A DNA stretch of 64,000 nt from Nostoc calcicola FACHB-3891 (GTDB lineage: Bacteria; Cyanobacteriota; Cyanobacteriia; Cyanobacteriales; Nostocaceae), in assembly GCF_014697355.1 (NCBI RefSeq), contig NZ_JACJRQ010000004.1:186001-250000 (forward strand), given 5' to 3'. How positions within the stretch are numbered: the first letter of the stretch is position 1; every line of letters starts with the position of its first letter. The position numbers and the translations under genes were made by a program. Below the pieces are notes generated by a model that was not told where the DNA came from, ran no database searches, and was given only the letters and a program-made list of their open reading frames with translations. Below, piece by piece: positions 1 to 8,800 of the stretch.

Positions 1-115
1 CGATAATGCCCCAGCATTTGAAGCAGACCTTAAAGAAGCATTGCTACAAGCTGAACCCTCTGGACATTTTACAGAAGAACTCAAAGCTACAATCTTAGTC
101 GCTTGGAAAAAATAG
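1..115 (+). CDS. C-terminal end of an unidentified protein (partial)
   Basis: The last 37 codons of a gene that starts left of the window are open in the frame beginning at base 2, with a TAG stop at 113-115. The visible tail is charged and amphipathic (FEADLKEALLQAE), followed by a strand-like hydrophobic stretch ILVAW and two lysines. A helix followed by a final strand is the usual end of class I SAM-dependent methyltransferases, and the spacing fits, but 37 residues are too few to assign a family. It lies on the same strand as the sulfonate genes downstream. Two hairpins separate it from them, so it is probably a separate transcript. Confidence 0.5.
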   Translation, partial: DNAPAFEADLKEALLQAEPSGHFTEELKATILVAWKK

Positions 116-234
116 CGCCGCTTCTTTGGAATGTAAAATTACCATGTAAAAAGTTGAGAATGGTAGCTTGATTTTTACCGTTGTGTACTAGCAAAAATTA
201 ACTTATAAATTTTAACCTTCGACTAGCACAACAC

Positions 235-257
235 TGGAGTGGGTTCTTCTCACTCCA
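235..257 (+). terminator. Hairpin with T-rich tail, first of two
   Basis: TGGAGTG at 235-241 pairs with CACTCCA at 251-257 across a 9-nt loop and is followed by TTTTCTAATTTTC. It lies 120 bp after the stop of the first gene and fits a rho-independent terminator for it. It shares the arm sequence GAGTGGG with the hairpin at 310-333. Confidence 0.45.
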
Positions 258-309
258 TTTTCTAATTTTCCGCCTCCTAACTGTTAAACTCAAGTTCCTC
301 GAGTCGTTA

Positions 310-333
310 TAGAGTGGGGTCATACCCACTCTA
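310..333 (+). terminator. Second hairpin, perfect 9-bp stem, upstream of the first sulfonate-binding protein
   Basis: TAGAGTGGG at 310-318 pairs perfectly with CCCACTCTA at 325-333 over a 6-nt loop, followed by a pyrimidine tail CTTCTTCTTTT. It lies 115 bp before the start at 448. It may be a second terminator, or part of the leader of the sulfonate gene. The rest of 334-447 is AT-rich with no further recognisable element. Confidence 0.4.
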
Positions 334-447
334 CTTCTTCTTTTGAATTACTTGAATTTGTCAAAAATTAATAAATTATTTTTTATTTTTTAGTTTGTAA
401 TCAATCATAATTTTTTCATCACCTCTAGAACAATAATTCAAACAACA

Positions 448-1542
448 ATGCCAGTTATCAAACCAAGATTTGAATTTAGTAAAACCCAGAAACTAACACG
501 CCGTTCTTTGTTGTTTGCGTTGGGATACTGCTTAGTATTATCGACAGCCTTATCCAGTTGCAGTGAAGCTAAAAATAATGCTCAACAGTCCCCTGCTTCT
601 TCCGATCCAGCGGCTTCATCTAACACTACAGAAAAGCAAACAGTACGAATTGTGCGTTCAAAACAACTCACTGGTCTAGCAGTATTAGAAAAGCAGGGAT
701 CTTTAGAAAAACGATTGGAGCCTCTGGGTTTTAAGGTACAGTGGTCTGAGTTTGCAGCGGGACCGCAACAGCTAGAAGCTTTAAATGCAAACGGACTTGA
801 TATCGCATCTACAGCCGAATCGCCTCCTGTATTTTCACAAGCAGCAGGAGCGCCTCTTGTTTATCTAGCTACTACATACCCCAGTGGTAAAGCAATTTCA
901 CTTTTAGTTCCAACAAACTCTCCGATTAAAAGTGTTGCTGACTTGAAAGGTAAAAAAATAGCTTTCCAAAAAGCCTCTATAGGTCACTATTTGTTAGTCA
1001 AAGCAGTAGAAAAAGCGGGACTGAAATTAAGTGATGTCCAATCAGTTTTTCTCCCACCACCAGATGCTAATGTGGCTTTTAGTCAGAACAAAGTGGATGC
1101 TTGGTTTATTTGGGAGCCATTCGTTACTAGAAATGTCCAAAACAAAGTAGGTCGTGTTTTGGTAGATGGAGGTGAGTTGCGGGATACTGGCAACTTTTAC
1201 TCAACTTCACGTCAGTTTTATCAGGCACACCCTGATGTGATTAAAGTATTTTTAGAAGAATTAGAAAAGGCAGAAATCTGGACTAAGGAGCATCCAAAAG
1301 AAGTAGCACAATTACTTGCTCCTGTAACTCAACTAGATCCGCCTATTCTAGAAACTATGCATAGTAAATATAACTATGGCGTGCTACCAATTACTGAGAA
1401 AACTATCAAGAAGCAACAAGAGGTTGCAGACAAATGGTACAGCCTGGGACTTATACCAACGAAGGTGGATGTAAAAGTTGGGTTTTTGACACCTGAAGAG
1501 TACGCCAAAATTACTCCCGCTGAGGTTTTAGCTAACAAGTAG
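448..1542 (+). CDS. Aliphatic sulfonate/taurine ABC transporter substrate-binding lipoprotein (SsuA type)
   Basis: This 364-residue periplasmic binding protein is of the NMT1/SsuA class, which captures organosulfonates and passes them to an SsuBC permease. The N-terminus has a basic region, a hydrophobic segment (about 21-35) and a lipobox LSSC with Cys38, so it is probably membrane-anchored on the periplasmic face. Family features include the AEFPP-like segment AESPPVFSQAAGAP (near 122-136) and KGKKIAFQKASIGHYLL in the first lobe. No clear Shine-Dalgarno precedes the ATG. It is the first of three paralogues here (next at 3062 and 4358), with a TauD-like gene between. No permease or ATPase gene is in the window, so the translocation partners must be elsewhere. 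The exact substrate is not readable. Confidence 0.88.
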   Translation: MPVIKPRFEFSKTQKLTRRSLLFALGYCLVLSTALSSCSEAKNNAQQSPASSDPAASSNTTEKQTVRIVRSKQLTGLAVLEKQGSLEKRLEPLGFKVQWSEFAAGPQQLEALNANGLDIASTAESPPVFSQAAGAPLVYLATTYPSGKAISLLVPTNSPIKSVADLKGKKIAFQKASIGHYLLVKAVEKAGLKLSDVQSVFLPPPDANVAFSQNKVDAWFIWEPFVTRNVQNKVGRVLVDGGELRDTGNFYSTSRQFYQAHPDVIKVFLEELEKAEIWTKEHPKEVAQLLAPVTQLDPPILETMHSKYNYGVLPITEKTIKKQQEVADKWYSLGLIPTKVDVKVGFLTPEEYAKITPAEVLANK

Positions 1543-1681
1543 CCATATAATTTTTGATTTTAGATTTTGGATTTTCGATTGAGAATGTCTTTCTGAAAAA
1601 AGCTGTTGTAAATGCATTTTTCGGATTGATTTTTCAAATTCGCATCATCTCTAAGAAGGCAATAAAACAGAGGAGAATATT

Positions 1682-2545
1682 ATGCCTACTGCGACTTTAA
1701 CAGAAGTAAAAATCACGCCTATTGATGCTCCGGTAGGAGCGATAGTTACAGGTCTGGATGCTAGTCAACCTATTGCACCTGAGGTAATATTACAACTTAA
1801 GGAAACTCTGCGCGATCGCCACATCCTCATTTTTAAAGAGCAACAACTCTCTGATGAGCAGTTTTTGAATTTTTCTCTATACTTTGGCGCACTTTTTGTA
1901 CCATCTGATGAAACTCCAGTACTAGCTTCTAAACCTGGAGAAACTCCTGTAGTAATTCTGATTTCTAATGTCGATGGTGGCTATACTGGTACTGGAGAAT
2001 TAAGTTTTCATTCTGACCATAAATGGACTCCTACTCCGTCTAGTGGTTCGCTTCTTTATGCTTTAGAAGTACCTTCTCAAGGTGGAGATACTTATTGGTT
2101 AAATACCAATTTGGCTTACGAAGCTTTGGATGAAGTTACCAAAAAACGGATTGCTAATTTACAGTTAATTACCTATAATCCGTTTTTACAAAACCGAAAT
2201 GCACCCCGTCCTTTGTATCGTTGGGATAAGAATATCCCATTAGTCAGTCCCGTGTTTCCTCATCCTCTCGTGCGGACACATCCTGAAAGTGCTAAAAAGC
2301 ATCTTTACTTAGATGTTGCTACTGAAGTGGAAATTGTAGGTTTAGAACCTGAAGAAGGATCTAAACTGATTGAACAGTTGCGTCAACATCTAAATCAGCC
2401 TCAGTTTTACTACCAACATAAATGGTCTGTAGGTGATATTGTCTATTGGGATAATCAAGCTACTTTGCACTATCGTCAAGCATTCAATCCCAATGAAAGA
2501 CGGGTATTAAAACGAGTTAGCCTTGCAGGTAGTCGTCCTTTTTAG
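1682..2545 (+). CDS. TauD/TfdA-family Fe(II)/2-oxoglutarate dioxygenase
   Basis: This 287-residue protein has the TauD/TfdA fold signature. The iron ligands are His110 and Asp112 (FHSDHKW) and the distal His263 (TLHYRQAF); basic residues near 273-278 (NERRVLKR) would bind 2-oxoglutarate. Members hydroxylate a substrate such as taurine or another sulfonate, releasing sulfite, which fits its place between sulfonate-binding protein genes. The length is normal for TauD. The start is supported by GAGGAG at 1670-1675, 6 bases before the ATG. It is 139 bp from the preceding gene on the same strand, so co-transcription is plausible. Related members act on 2,4-D, alkyl sulfates or other acids, so the substrate is inferred from context. 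Confidence 0.87.
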   Translation: MPTATLTEVKITPIDAPVGAIVTGLDASQPIAPEVILQLKETLRDRHILIFKEQQLSDEQFLNFSLYFGALFVPSDETPVLASKPGETPVVILISNVDGGYTGTGELSFHSDHKWTPTPSSGSLLYALEVPSQGGDTYWLNTNLAYEALDEVTKKRIANLQLITYNPFLQNRNAPRPLYRWDKNIPLVSPVFPHPLVRTHPESAKKHLYLDVATEVEIVGLEPEEGSKLIEQLRQHLNQPQFYYQHKWSVGDIVYWDNQATLHYRQAFNPNERRVLKRVSLAGSRPF

Positions 2546-3061
2546 TCTGTGTATTTGAAGTAGAGATGTGAGCGATTAATTACGTCTCTACAAAATTTAA
2601 ATATGGCTGAAAAATATCCATAGTAATTCATGAACTATATAAGACTAGCCCTTTCAAGGTGACTCGTAAAATCTCTTTTTTCTCTCTGTGACCTCTGTGC
2701 CTCTGCGGTTTATAAAGTATTTTTTTACCACAGAGGCGCAGAGAGCGCAGAGTAAAGAGTTTAAGGAGGAGTTTATTGACCAAAATTTTTATCCACTTTG
2801 ACAAGGCTAGTTATAAAAGATTTAAATTTTCAAGAAAATATCTATACTTATTTTTATGTTAAATAACAGCTAAAATTTATTAGATAATTCCAACTAATAT
2901 ACAAAACAATATTTATATAAACATCAAAATATGTATGAAAAAACGCTATCGATTTTCGTAGATATTAGTGTTCATAAACACTTTATCTAAATCTAAAAAT
3001 AGATAAGATATAGACTTAAAATAATAAATAGTTTGTCCTACTAAAAAATAGAGGATAAATT
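2546..3061. other. Gene-free interval with a CTCTGTG-type inverted repeat
   Basis: No credible gene is present. At 2693-2709 and 2727-2743 two 17-bp arms match as an inverted repeat at 15 of 17 positions (arm CTCTGTGCCTCTGCGGT). A related sequence lies near 56960-57000, and its CAGAGG..GCGCAGAG words recur at the end of the gene finishing at 20416. The remainder (2810-3060) is AT-rich and probably holds the promoter of the gene at 3062, which has AGAGG 8-12 bases before its GTG. Confidence 0.55.
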
Positions 3062-4255
3062 GTGATAAAAGTTTTTTATTCTTTACTAAAGTTTAAGCCA
3101 TTGAGTAATAACTTGCCACAATCAAAACCTGCAAATATCAAGCTAATATTTAGGCAAAATTTAGACATCCTAGATTTAAGAGCCAAACTAAAAATTGAGC
3201 GCAATTATTATGTATCGTTACTAATAACTGCTTGTTATTTAGCAATACCAATGAGCATAGTAGGTTGCAGTAGCGAAAACCAAACTACTCAGAATCAAGT
3301 ATCTTCTACTAGTACACAAGTCAAAAATCAACCAGTTTCTAATACTACAGAAAAGCAAGAAGTGCGAGTTGTTTATTCTAAACTCGGTTCTCTTGCAGTG
3401 ATGAGGAAACAGGGGACTTTAGAAAAAAGTTTAGCGGCAAAGAATTTTAGTGTAAAGTGGTTGGAGTTTGCTGCTGGGCCCCAAGCTTTAGAAGCGTTAA
3501 ATGCTGGTTCTCTTGACATTGCAGCCACTGCTGAATCACCTCCCATATTTGCCCAAGCCGCAGGTACACCTCTTGTTTACGTAGCCAGTACAGCATTTAA
3601 TGGTAGAGGAGTTTCTTTTCTTGTACCAGCAAATTCTGCCATTAAAAGTGTTGCTGATTTTAAGGGTAAAAAAGTTTCTTTTCAAAAAGCCTCCATCGCC
3701 CATTATGTTTTACTCAAAGCATTACAAAAAGAGGGACTAAAGCTCACTGATGTGAAATCTGTTTTCCTACCACCTCCAGATGCAAATGTCGCTTTTAGTC
3801 AGGGAGGACTTGATGTTTGGGTAACTTGGGAACCATACATCACAAGAGCCATACAAAAAAATATTGGTCGTGTATTAATAGATGGACAAGGACTCCAGGA
3901 TCTTGGCGGTTTTTATTCTACGTCGCGTAAATTTGCCAAAGAACATCCTGAGGTTCTGAAAATTTTCCTGGAAGAACTTTTAAAAGCAGATGAATGGTCT
4001 CAAAAAAATCCTGATAAATTGGCAGAATTGGTTTCTCCTGATGTTGGTATTGATGTACTTACCTTAAAGCAAATTCAAGCCAAATCAGCATATGGGCTAT
4101 TACCAATCAGTGAAAAAATCGTCGAAAAGCAACAAAAAATTGCTGATTTGTGGTATGCTCAAGGACTTTTACCAAAGAAAGTTAATGTTAAAGATGGTGT
4201 ATTAACTCCAGAAGAATATGCAGCTTTTACACCAGAATCAATAAAGTCTAAGTAG
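3062..4255 (+). CDS. Second sulfonate ABC transporter substrate-binding lipoprotein
   Basis: This 397-residue paralogue of the protein at 448 aligns over nearly all the mature domain and shares segments such as EFAAGPQ.LEALNA, AESPP and FLPPPDANVAFSQ. The start is GTG with AGAGG just upstream. This leaves an unusually long N-terminal region (about 50 residues) before the hydrophobic segment and lipobox IVGC at Cys69, so the true start could be further in, although no better one is visible. It probably delivers a sulfonate to a shared SsuBC-type transporter. The close similarity to its neighbour suggests a tandem duplication that has diverged in specificity. Confidence 0.86.
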   Translation: MIKVFYSLLKFKPLSNNLPQSKPANIKLIFRQNLDILDLRAKLKIERNYYVSLLITACYLAIPMSIVGCSSENQTTQNQVSSTSTQVKNQPVSNTTEKQEVRVVYSKLGSLAVMRKQGTLEKSLAAKNFSVKWLEFAAGPQALEALNAGSLDIAATAESPPIFAQAAGTPLVYVASTAFNGRGVSFLVPANSAIKSVADFKGKKVSFQKASIAHYVLLKALQKEGLKLTDVKSVFLPPPDANVAFSQGGLDVWVTWEPYITRAIQKNIGRVLIDGQGLQDLGGFYSTSRKFAKEHPEVLKIFLEELLKADEWSQKNPDKLAELVSPDVGIDVLTLKQIQAKSAYGLLPISEKIVEKQQKIADLWYAQGLLPKKVNVKDGVLTPEEYAAFTPESIKSK

Positions 4256-4357
4256 CAAAGTAAAAATTACTTGAAAATCATTCATCAACCTAAATTCAAT
4301 TATTTAAAATCTGATTAGTTTGTAATTAGAGTATCGATGTCATCCAGAGGTGTAAAA

Positions 4358-5446
4358 ATGTTTAGCAATCCCTTAAGAACAAGAACAAGAATAATTAGAA
4401 AACTAGCATTATTTGTGATGCCTGGTTTTTTGGCTTTATCTAGTACCTTAGTAAGTTGTACTTCAACTAGCAATAATACAAATACAGCTAGCGAACCAAA
4501 AGCAGATACAGCAGCAACAAAAACCGTTAGTTTTAAAACAAAAGTGTTACGAATGGGGTATCAAAGCTCTGGTGATTTAGTTCGAGTGAGAGGAGTATTA
4601 GAAAAACGTTTAGAACCCTTGGGTGTGAAAGTGGAGTGGGCACAATTTGCCCAAGGACCACAACTCATGGAAGCTATGAATGTTAATAAAATTGATGTTG
4701 GTTCAGTTGGAGAAACTCCTCCTATATTTGCTCAAGCTGCGGGTGCAAGAATTGTCTATTTGGCTGGTAGACGGATTACTGCAACTTCAGGGAAAGGAAG
4801 TGCGATCGCTGTTCCTAAAGATTCTCCAATTAAGACTTTAGCTGATATCAAAGGTCAAAAAGTAGTCTTTCAAAAAGGCTCTGCTTCTCACTATTTCATT
4901 ATTCAAGCGTTGAAAGAAGTGGGGTTAAAATATAGTGATATTCAAGTTTTAAGTATGCCCAATGTTGAAGCCCGTGGTGCATTTATTCAGGGGACTATTC
5001 CAGTTTGGGTGACGGGCGATCCTCATTTAGCTTTAGTGGAAAAACTCCACGGTGCGCGTGTGTTGCGAGATGCCACAAATATTGGTACTCCAGGCGGATA
5101 TTATGTCGGAACACGCGAGTTTGCTAGGGACAATCCGGAATTAGTTCGCATCATCTTAGAAGAGATTGATAAAAACGGCCAATGGGCAGAAGCAAATCGT
5201 AAAGAGGTTGCCAAGCTAGTTGCACCTGTACTCAAAATCGATCTACCTATTCAAGAAATAATTTCTGGACGCGCTAATTATCGGCTTAAAGGAATTACTC
5301 CAGAATTGATGAAAGCTCAACAAAATGTTGCAGATTTATTTTATGACGAAAAAATTCTGCCCAAAAAGATTGATGTTCAGGAAGCATTGCTCACACCTAA
5401 AGAATATGCAGCTATTACTCCACCAACGCTAATTAGTGAAAAATAG
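4358..5446 (+). CDS. Third, more divergent sulfonate-type ABC substrate-binding lipoprotein
   Basis: This 362-residue member of the same NMT1/SsuA-like family is less similar to the two upstream paralogues; its first lobe reads VGETPPIFAQAAGAR and it has LSMPNVEARGAFIQG in place of the FLPPPDANVAFSQ segment. I chose ATG 4358 over an in-frame ATG at 4337 because AGAGG at 4346-4350 sits 7 bases before it. A signal sequence ends in lipobox LVSC. The different ligand-pocket loops suggest another substrate within the sulfonate/aromatic acid range. It lies about 100 bp after the second paralogue on the same strand. Repeats follow directly after the stop. Confidence 0.84.
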   Translation: MFSNPLRTRTRIIRKLALFVMPGFLALSSTLVSCTSTSNNTNTASEPKADTAATKTVSFKTKVLRMGYQSSGDLVRVRGVLEKRLEPLGVKVEWAQFAQGPQLMEAMNVNKIDVGSVGETPPIFAQAAGARIVYLAGRRITATSGKGSAIAVPKDSPIKTLADIKGQKVVFQKGSASHYFIIQALKEVGLKYSDIQVLSMPNVEARGAFIQGTIPVWVTGDPHLALVEKLHGARVLRDATNIGTPGGYYVGTREFARDNPELVRIILEEIDKNGQWAEANRKEVAKLVAPVLKIDLPIQEIISGRANYRLKGITPELMKAQQNVADLFYDEKILPKKIDVQEALLTPKEYAAITPPTLISEK

Positions 5447-5478
5447 GGGACTGGGGGGGATGAGGGAGATGGGGGGTA

Positions 5479-5517
5479 GGGGTAAAGGGTAAAGGGTAAA
5501 GGGTAAAGGGTAAAGGG
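5479..5517. repeat. GGGTAAA heptamer tandem repeat
   Basis: About five consecutive GGGTAAA units follow the third binding-protein gene. They are preceded by GGGAGATGGGGGG, a word related to the CTCATCTCCC repeat found inside coding genes at 17286-17405 and 52114-52167. Heptamer arrays of this type are typical of filamentous cyanobacterial genomes. Confidence 0.85.
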
Positions 5518-5526
5518 ATAAATTTT

Positions 5527-5716
5527 AGGATTTACGCATTGACACGAAATACAAAATATGTTTTTTTTTGAAAAACCAGATCTGTTGTAGGGGCACAGCA
5601 CTGCTGTACCCTCCACCGCTAAGTTTATGCACCATCAAAGAATAATTAATCAAAGCCTGAAACGACATATTTTCGTGAATGCATACTATGATTAATTTGT
5701 ACAGTGCGTAAGTCCT
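5527..5716. mobile_element. Inverted-repeat-bounded element of about 190 bp (MITE-like)
   Basis: AGGATTTACGCA at 5527-5538 and TGCGTAAGTCCT at 5705-5716 form 12-bp inverted ends with one mismatch. The right-end word TGCGTAAGTCCT recurs at 14528-14539 and 53902-53913, each time downstream of a GTAGGGGCACAGCA sequence that is also present here near 5589. There is no open reading frame of its own. It is probably a non-autonomous mobile element or its remnant, between convergent genes. Confidence 0.55.
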
Positions 5717-5719
5717 GAA

Positions 5720-5835
5720 TTTAACCTTTCCCCCTTACCCTTTCCCCTTTCCCCTTTCCCCTTTCCCCTTTCCCCTTTCCCCCTTACCCTTTCCCCTTAC
5801 CCTTTCCCCTTACCCTTTCCCCTTTCCCCATTCCC
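5720..5835. repeat. TTTCCCC/TTACCC heptamer tract
   Basis: A run of CCCTTTCC and CCCTTACC heptamers, complementary in type to the GGGTAAA run at 5479-5517. The two runs could pair in a transcript crossing this convergent interval. It ends just before the stop codon of the large kinase gene at 5853. Confidence 0.8.
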
Positions 5836-5852
5836 AATGCCCAATTTAAAAC

Positions 5853-8800
5853 TTAGACACACCCCAACGTCTCAAGTAAGTTAGCGATCGCTTCTATCAA
5901 TTCGCTTGGCTCTACTGGTTTGGCGATATGCTTATGGAATCCGGCTGCAAGTACTTGTTTGGCGTTAATTTCTCCAGCATAGGCGGTAAGTGCGATCGCT
6001 GGAATTTTTCCTCCCTGTTCTGGTGGTAATGTTCTCAACTGTCGCATAAACATGCATCCATCTACGTCTGGCATTCCAATGTCGCTTAACAGCACATCTG
6101 GTAGGAATTGCCTTAAGGCGGTTAGCGCTTCATCCGCTGATGCCACTGCTGTGACATTTGCCCCATATTGCTCTAGCAAAAAGCCAATGAATTCTCGCGT
6201 ATCGGCATCATCATCTACTACTAAAATTTTGACATCATCTAAATTTAAGGATGACTCGGTGTCCTTAGTGTCTTGTTTAGTCTCCGATGGCTGTTGAATT
6301 AGCGGCAGTCTGACAGTAAAAGTTGCGCCGCGATTTTCGCCTTGACTTTCTACTTCGACTGTGCCACCATGCAGTTCCACTAAATGACGAACGATCGCTA
6401 ATCCTAACCCCAATCCCCCAAATTTTCTAGTGGTGCTGCTGTTTTCTTGACGAAAATACTCAAACACATAAGGCAGAAAATTGGGATCGATGCCTTTGCC
6501 TGTGTCGCTGACGGTGATTTGGGCATAGGGAAGAAGAGGCAGAGGGGCAGGGGGCAGGGTGTACGGGAGAAGATCCTCCCCTCTGCTCCCTGCTCCCTGC
6601 TCCCCTGCTCCCCCACTCCCCACCGCTTCGAGTCGAATATCAACTCGTCCCGCCTCTGGTGTAAATTTAACGGCGTTTGAAAGCAGATTCCAAATGACTT
6701 GCTGCAATCGGCCAGAGTCACCTAAAACTTGTCCCAGGTTCGGTTCCATGCTGATGTGCATCTCAATGGATTTGGCTTCTGCTGATAGCCGCACTGTCTC
6801 CATTGCTGCGGAAATTACTGATGTCAAATCAACTGGCAAGATATTTAAGCTGAGTTTACCTTGTAAAATTCGGGAAATATCCAGCAAGTCTTCAATTAAT
6901 TGAGCTTGTAATTGAGCATTGCGTTCGATGGTTTTAAGAGCGTGAGGAATTGTCTTTCGATCGAGTTTTCTGGTTTGGAGTAACTTTGCCCATCCGAGAA
7001 TGGGGTTGAGTGGCGATCGCAATTCATGGGAAAGAACTGCCAAAAACTCGTCTTTAATGCGGTTGGCGTTTTCTGCTGCTGCTCGTGCAGTTTGTTCTGC
7101 TTCGTATAAACGCGCACGTTCCATTGCTTGGGCGCATTGCTGTGCTAGTGCCAGCATAAAGGCGCGATCGTCCTGGTTCAAATGATGATTCTCGGCAAAA
7201 GCTACGGACATTCCCCCTATAGCTCGTCCCTCAATAATTAATGGAATCGAAATCCAAGCACCGTAATTATACCGAGCATACTCTTGAGCTAGATGTGAGT
7301 AACGAACCGCCCTTGTGGTTGTTGACTCTTGCCAAACAGGTTGTTTTGTTCGTACTGCTTCTGCCAGTGGTGCGGCTGTATTAATTGAGAATCGACGCCA
7401 TGAATCTATTGCTTCTTGTTGATAACCAACTGCACGGAGAATTTCCAATTCTGTGCCGTTGTTAATCAGTAGTGCTACTAAAGCAGAACTAGCTCCCAAA
7501 GCTGCCATACCTTGTTCGACAATTACTTCAGCCACTTGTGCAGGAGTTAGAGATTCAGAAAGGGCGGCGGTAATGGCTTGCAAACGGGCAGTACGAGATG
7601 CAGCTCGTTCGGCAGTTTGTTGAGATTGCTGTGTTTCTGTGTAGAGTCGGGCATTATCAACGGCGATCGCTGCACGCCGAGCCAACTCTTCAGCTAACAT
7701 TAAACTCTGACTATCATAGCGATGATTGGCAGAAGATACTAAACTCATAGCTCCTAGTACCCGTCCGCGAACAATGAGCAGCACGCACATTCCAGATTGA
7801 GGATTTAGCTGTTGCAAGATGTTCAAGTGAGTGTCATTTGAGACTGCGGCTTGTATCTGTTCTGAGGAAATAGAATGAGTAATTTGTGATTTGCCTGAAC
7901 GTATCACTTCGGCAACACCTTGTGTTTGTGCCAAATCGGGGGGATAATTTTGTAACTGTTCTACCAATTCTTGTTTTGCTGGATCGACATGGGCGGCTGC
8001 AACCCGGCGAACTGATTGATTGTCACAAATCATATCAACTAGGCACCAATCAGCTATTTCCGGTACTGCTAAACGGGCCAAGGTTGCTAAGGTTGTCTCG
8101 TAGTCTAATGATGTAGCGAGAATTCCGCTAGCTGAAGCTAAAAAACGCTGTCTATCTTCCACTTGCTTGCGCTCAGTAATATCCCGCGAAGACGCTTGCA
8201 TTTCTAAAATTTCTTGAGTTTGGCGATCGCGAATTGCTCTAACTGTAGTTTCTAGCCAAATATAATGTCCGTATTTATGACGAGTGCGATAAGTAATGGT
8301 ATAAATATCTGGCAAATTAGCATTGATTGGGTAATCCTTGACAATCTCAGCTAAATCCTCTGGGTGAACTAACTCACAGCCGAAACTACCTATTAGTTCT
8401 TCTGGTTGATAGCCTAGTACTGTGTAACAAGCTGGTGAAAGATATAGGAAAATTCCATCTACTGTACTACGTGAAATAATATCAGTGGAATTCTCCGCCA
8501 GCAGCCGAAAACGGGCTTCGCTCTCTGTGAGTGCTGCTTCTGCTTGTTTGCGGACGTTAATGTTGCGGACATATAGCGATAGTCCTGTGGCGGAAGGATA
8601 GGCGCGGACGGCAAACCACGCCTCAAAGGGTGGGTAATAATCTTCTAACTCTAGGGGGACTGCCAAAACGACTGCTTTTTGATAAAGCTGACCAAAACTA
8701 GTATCAGCCAGTTCTGGAAACTCTTGCCACAAATTCTTTCCCAGCAGATCCTCACAGGAACGTCCTAAAGTTCTGCTTCCCTCATGATTAAGGTAGGTGA

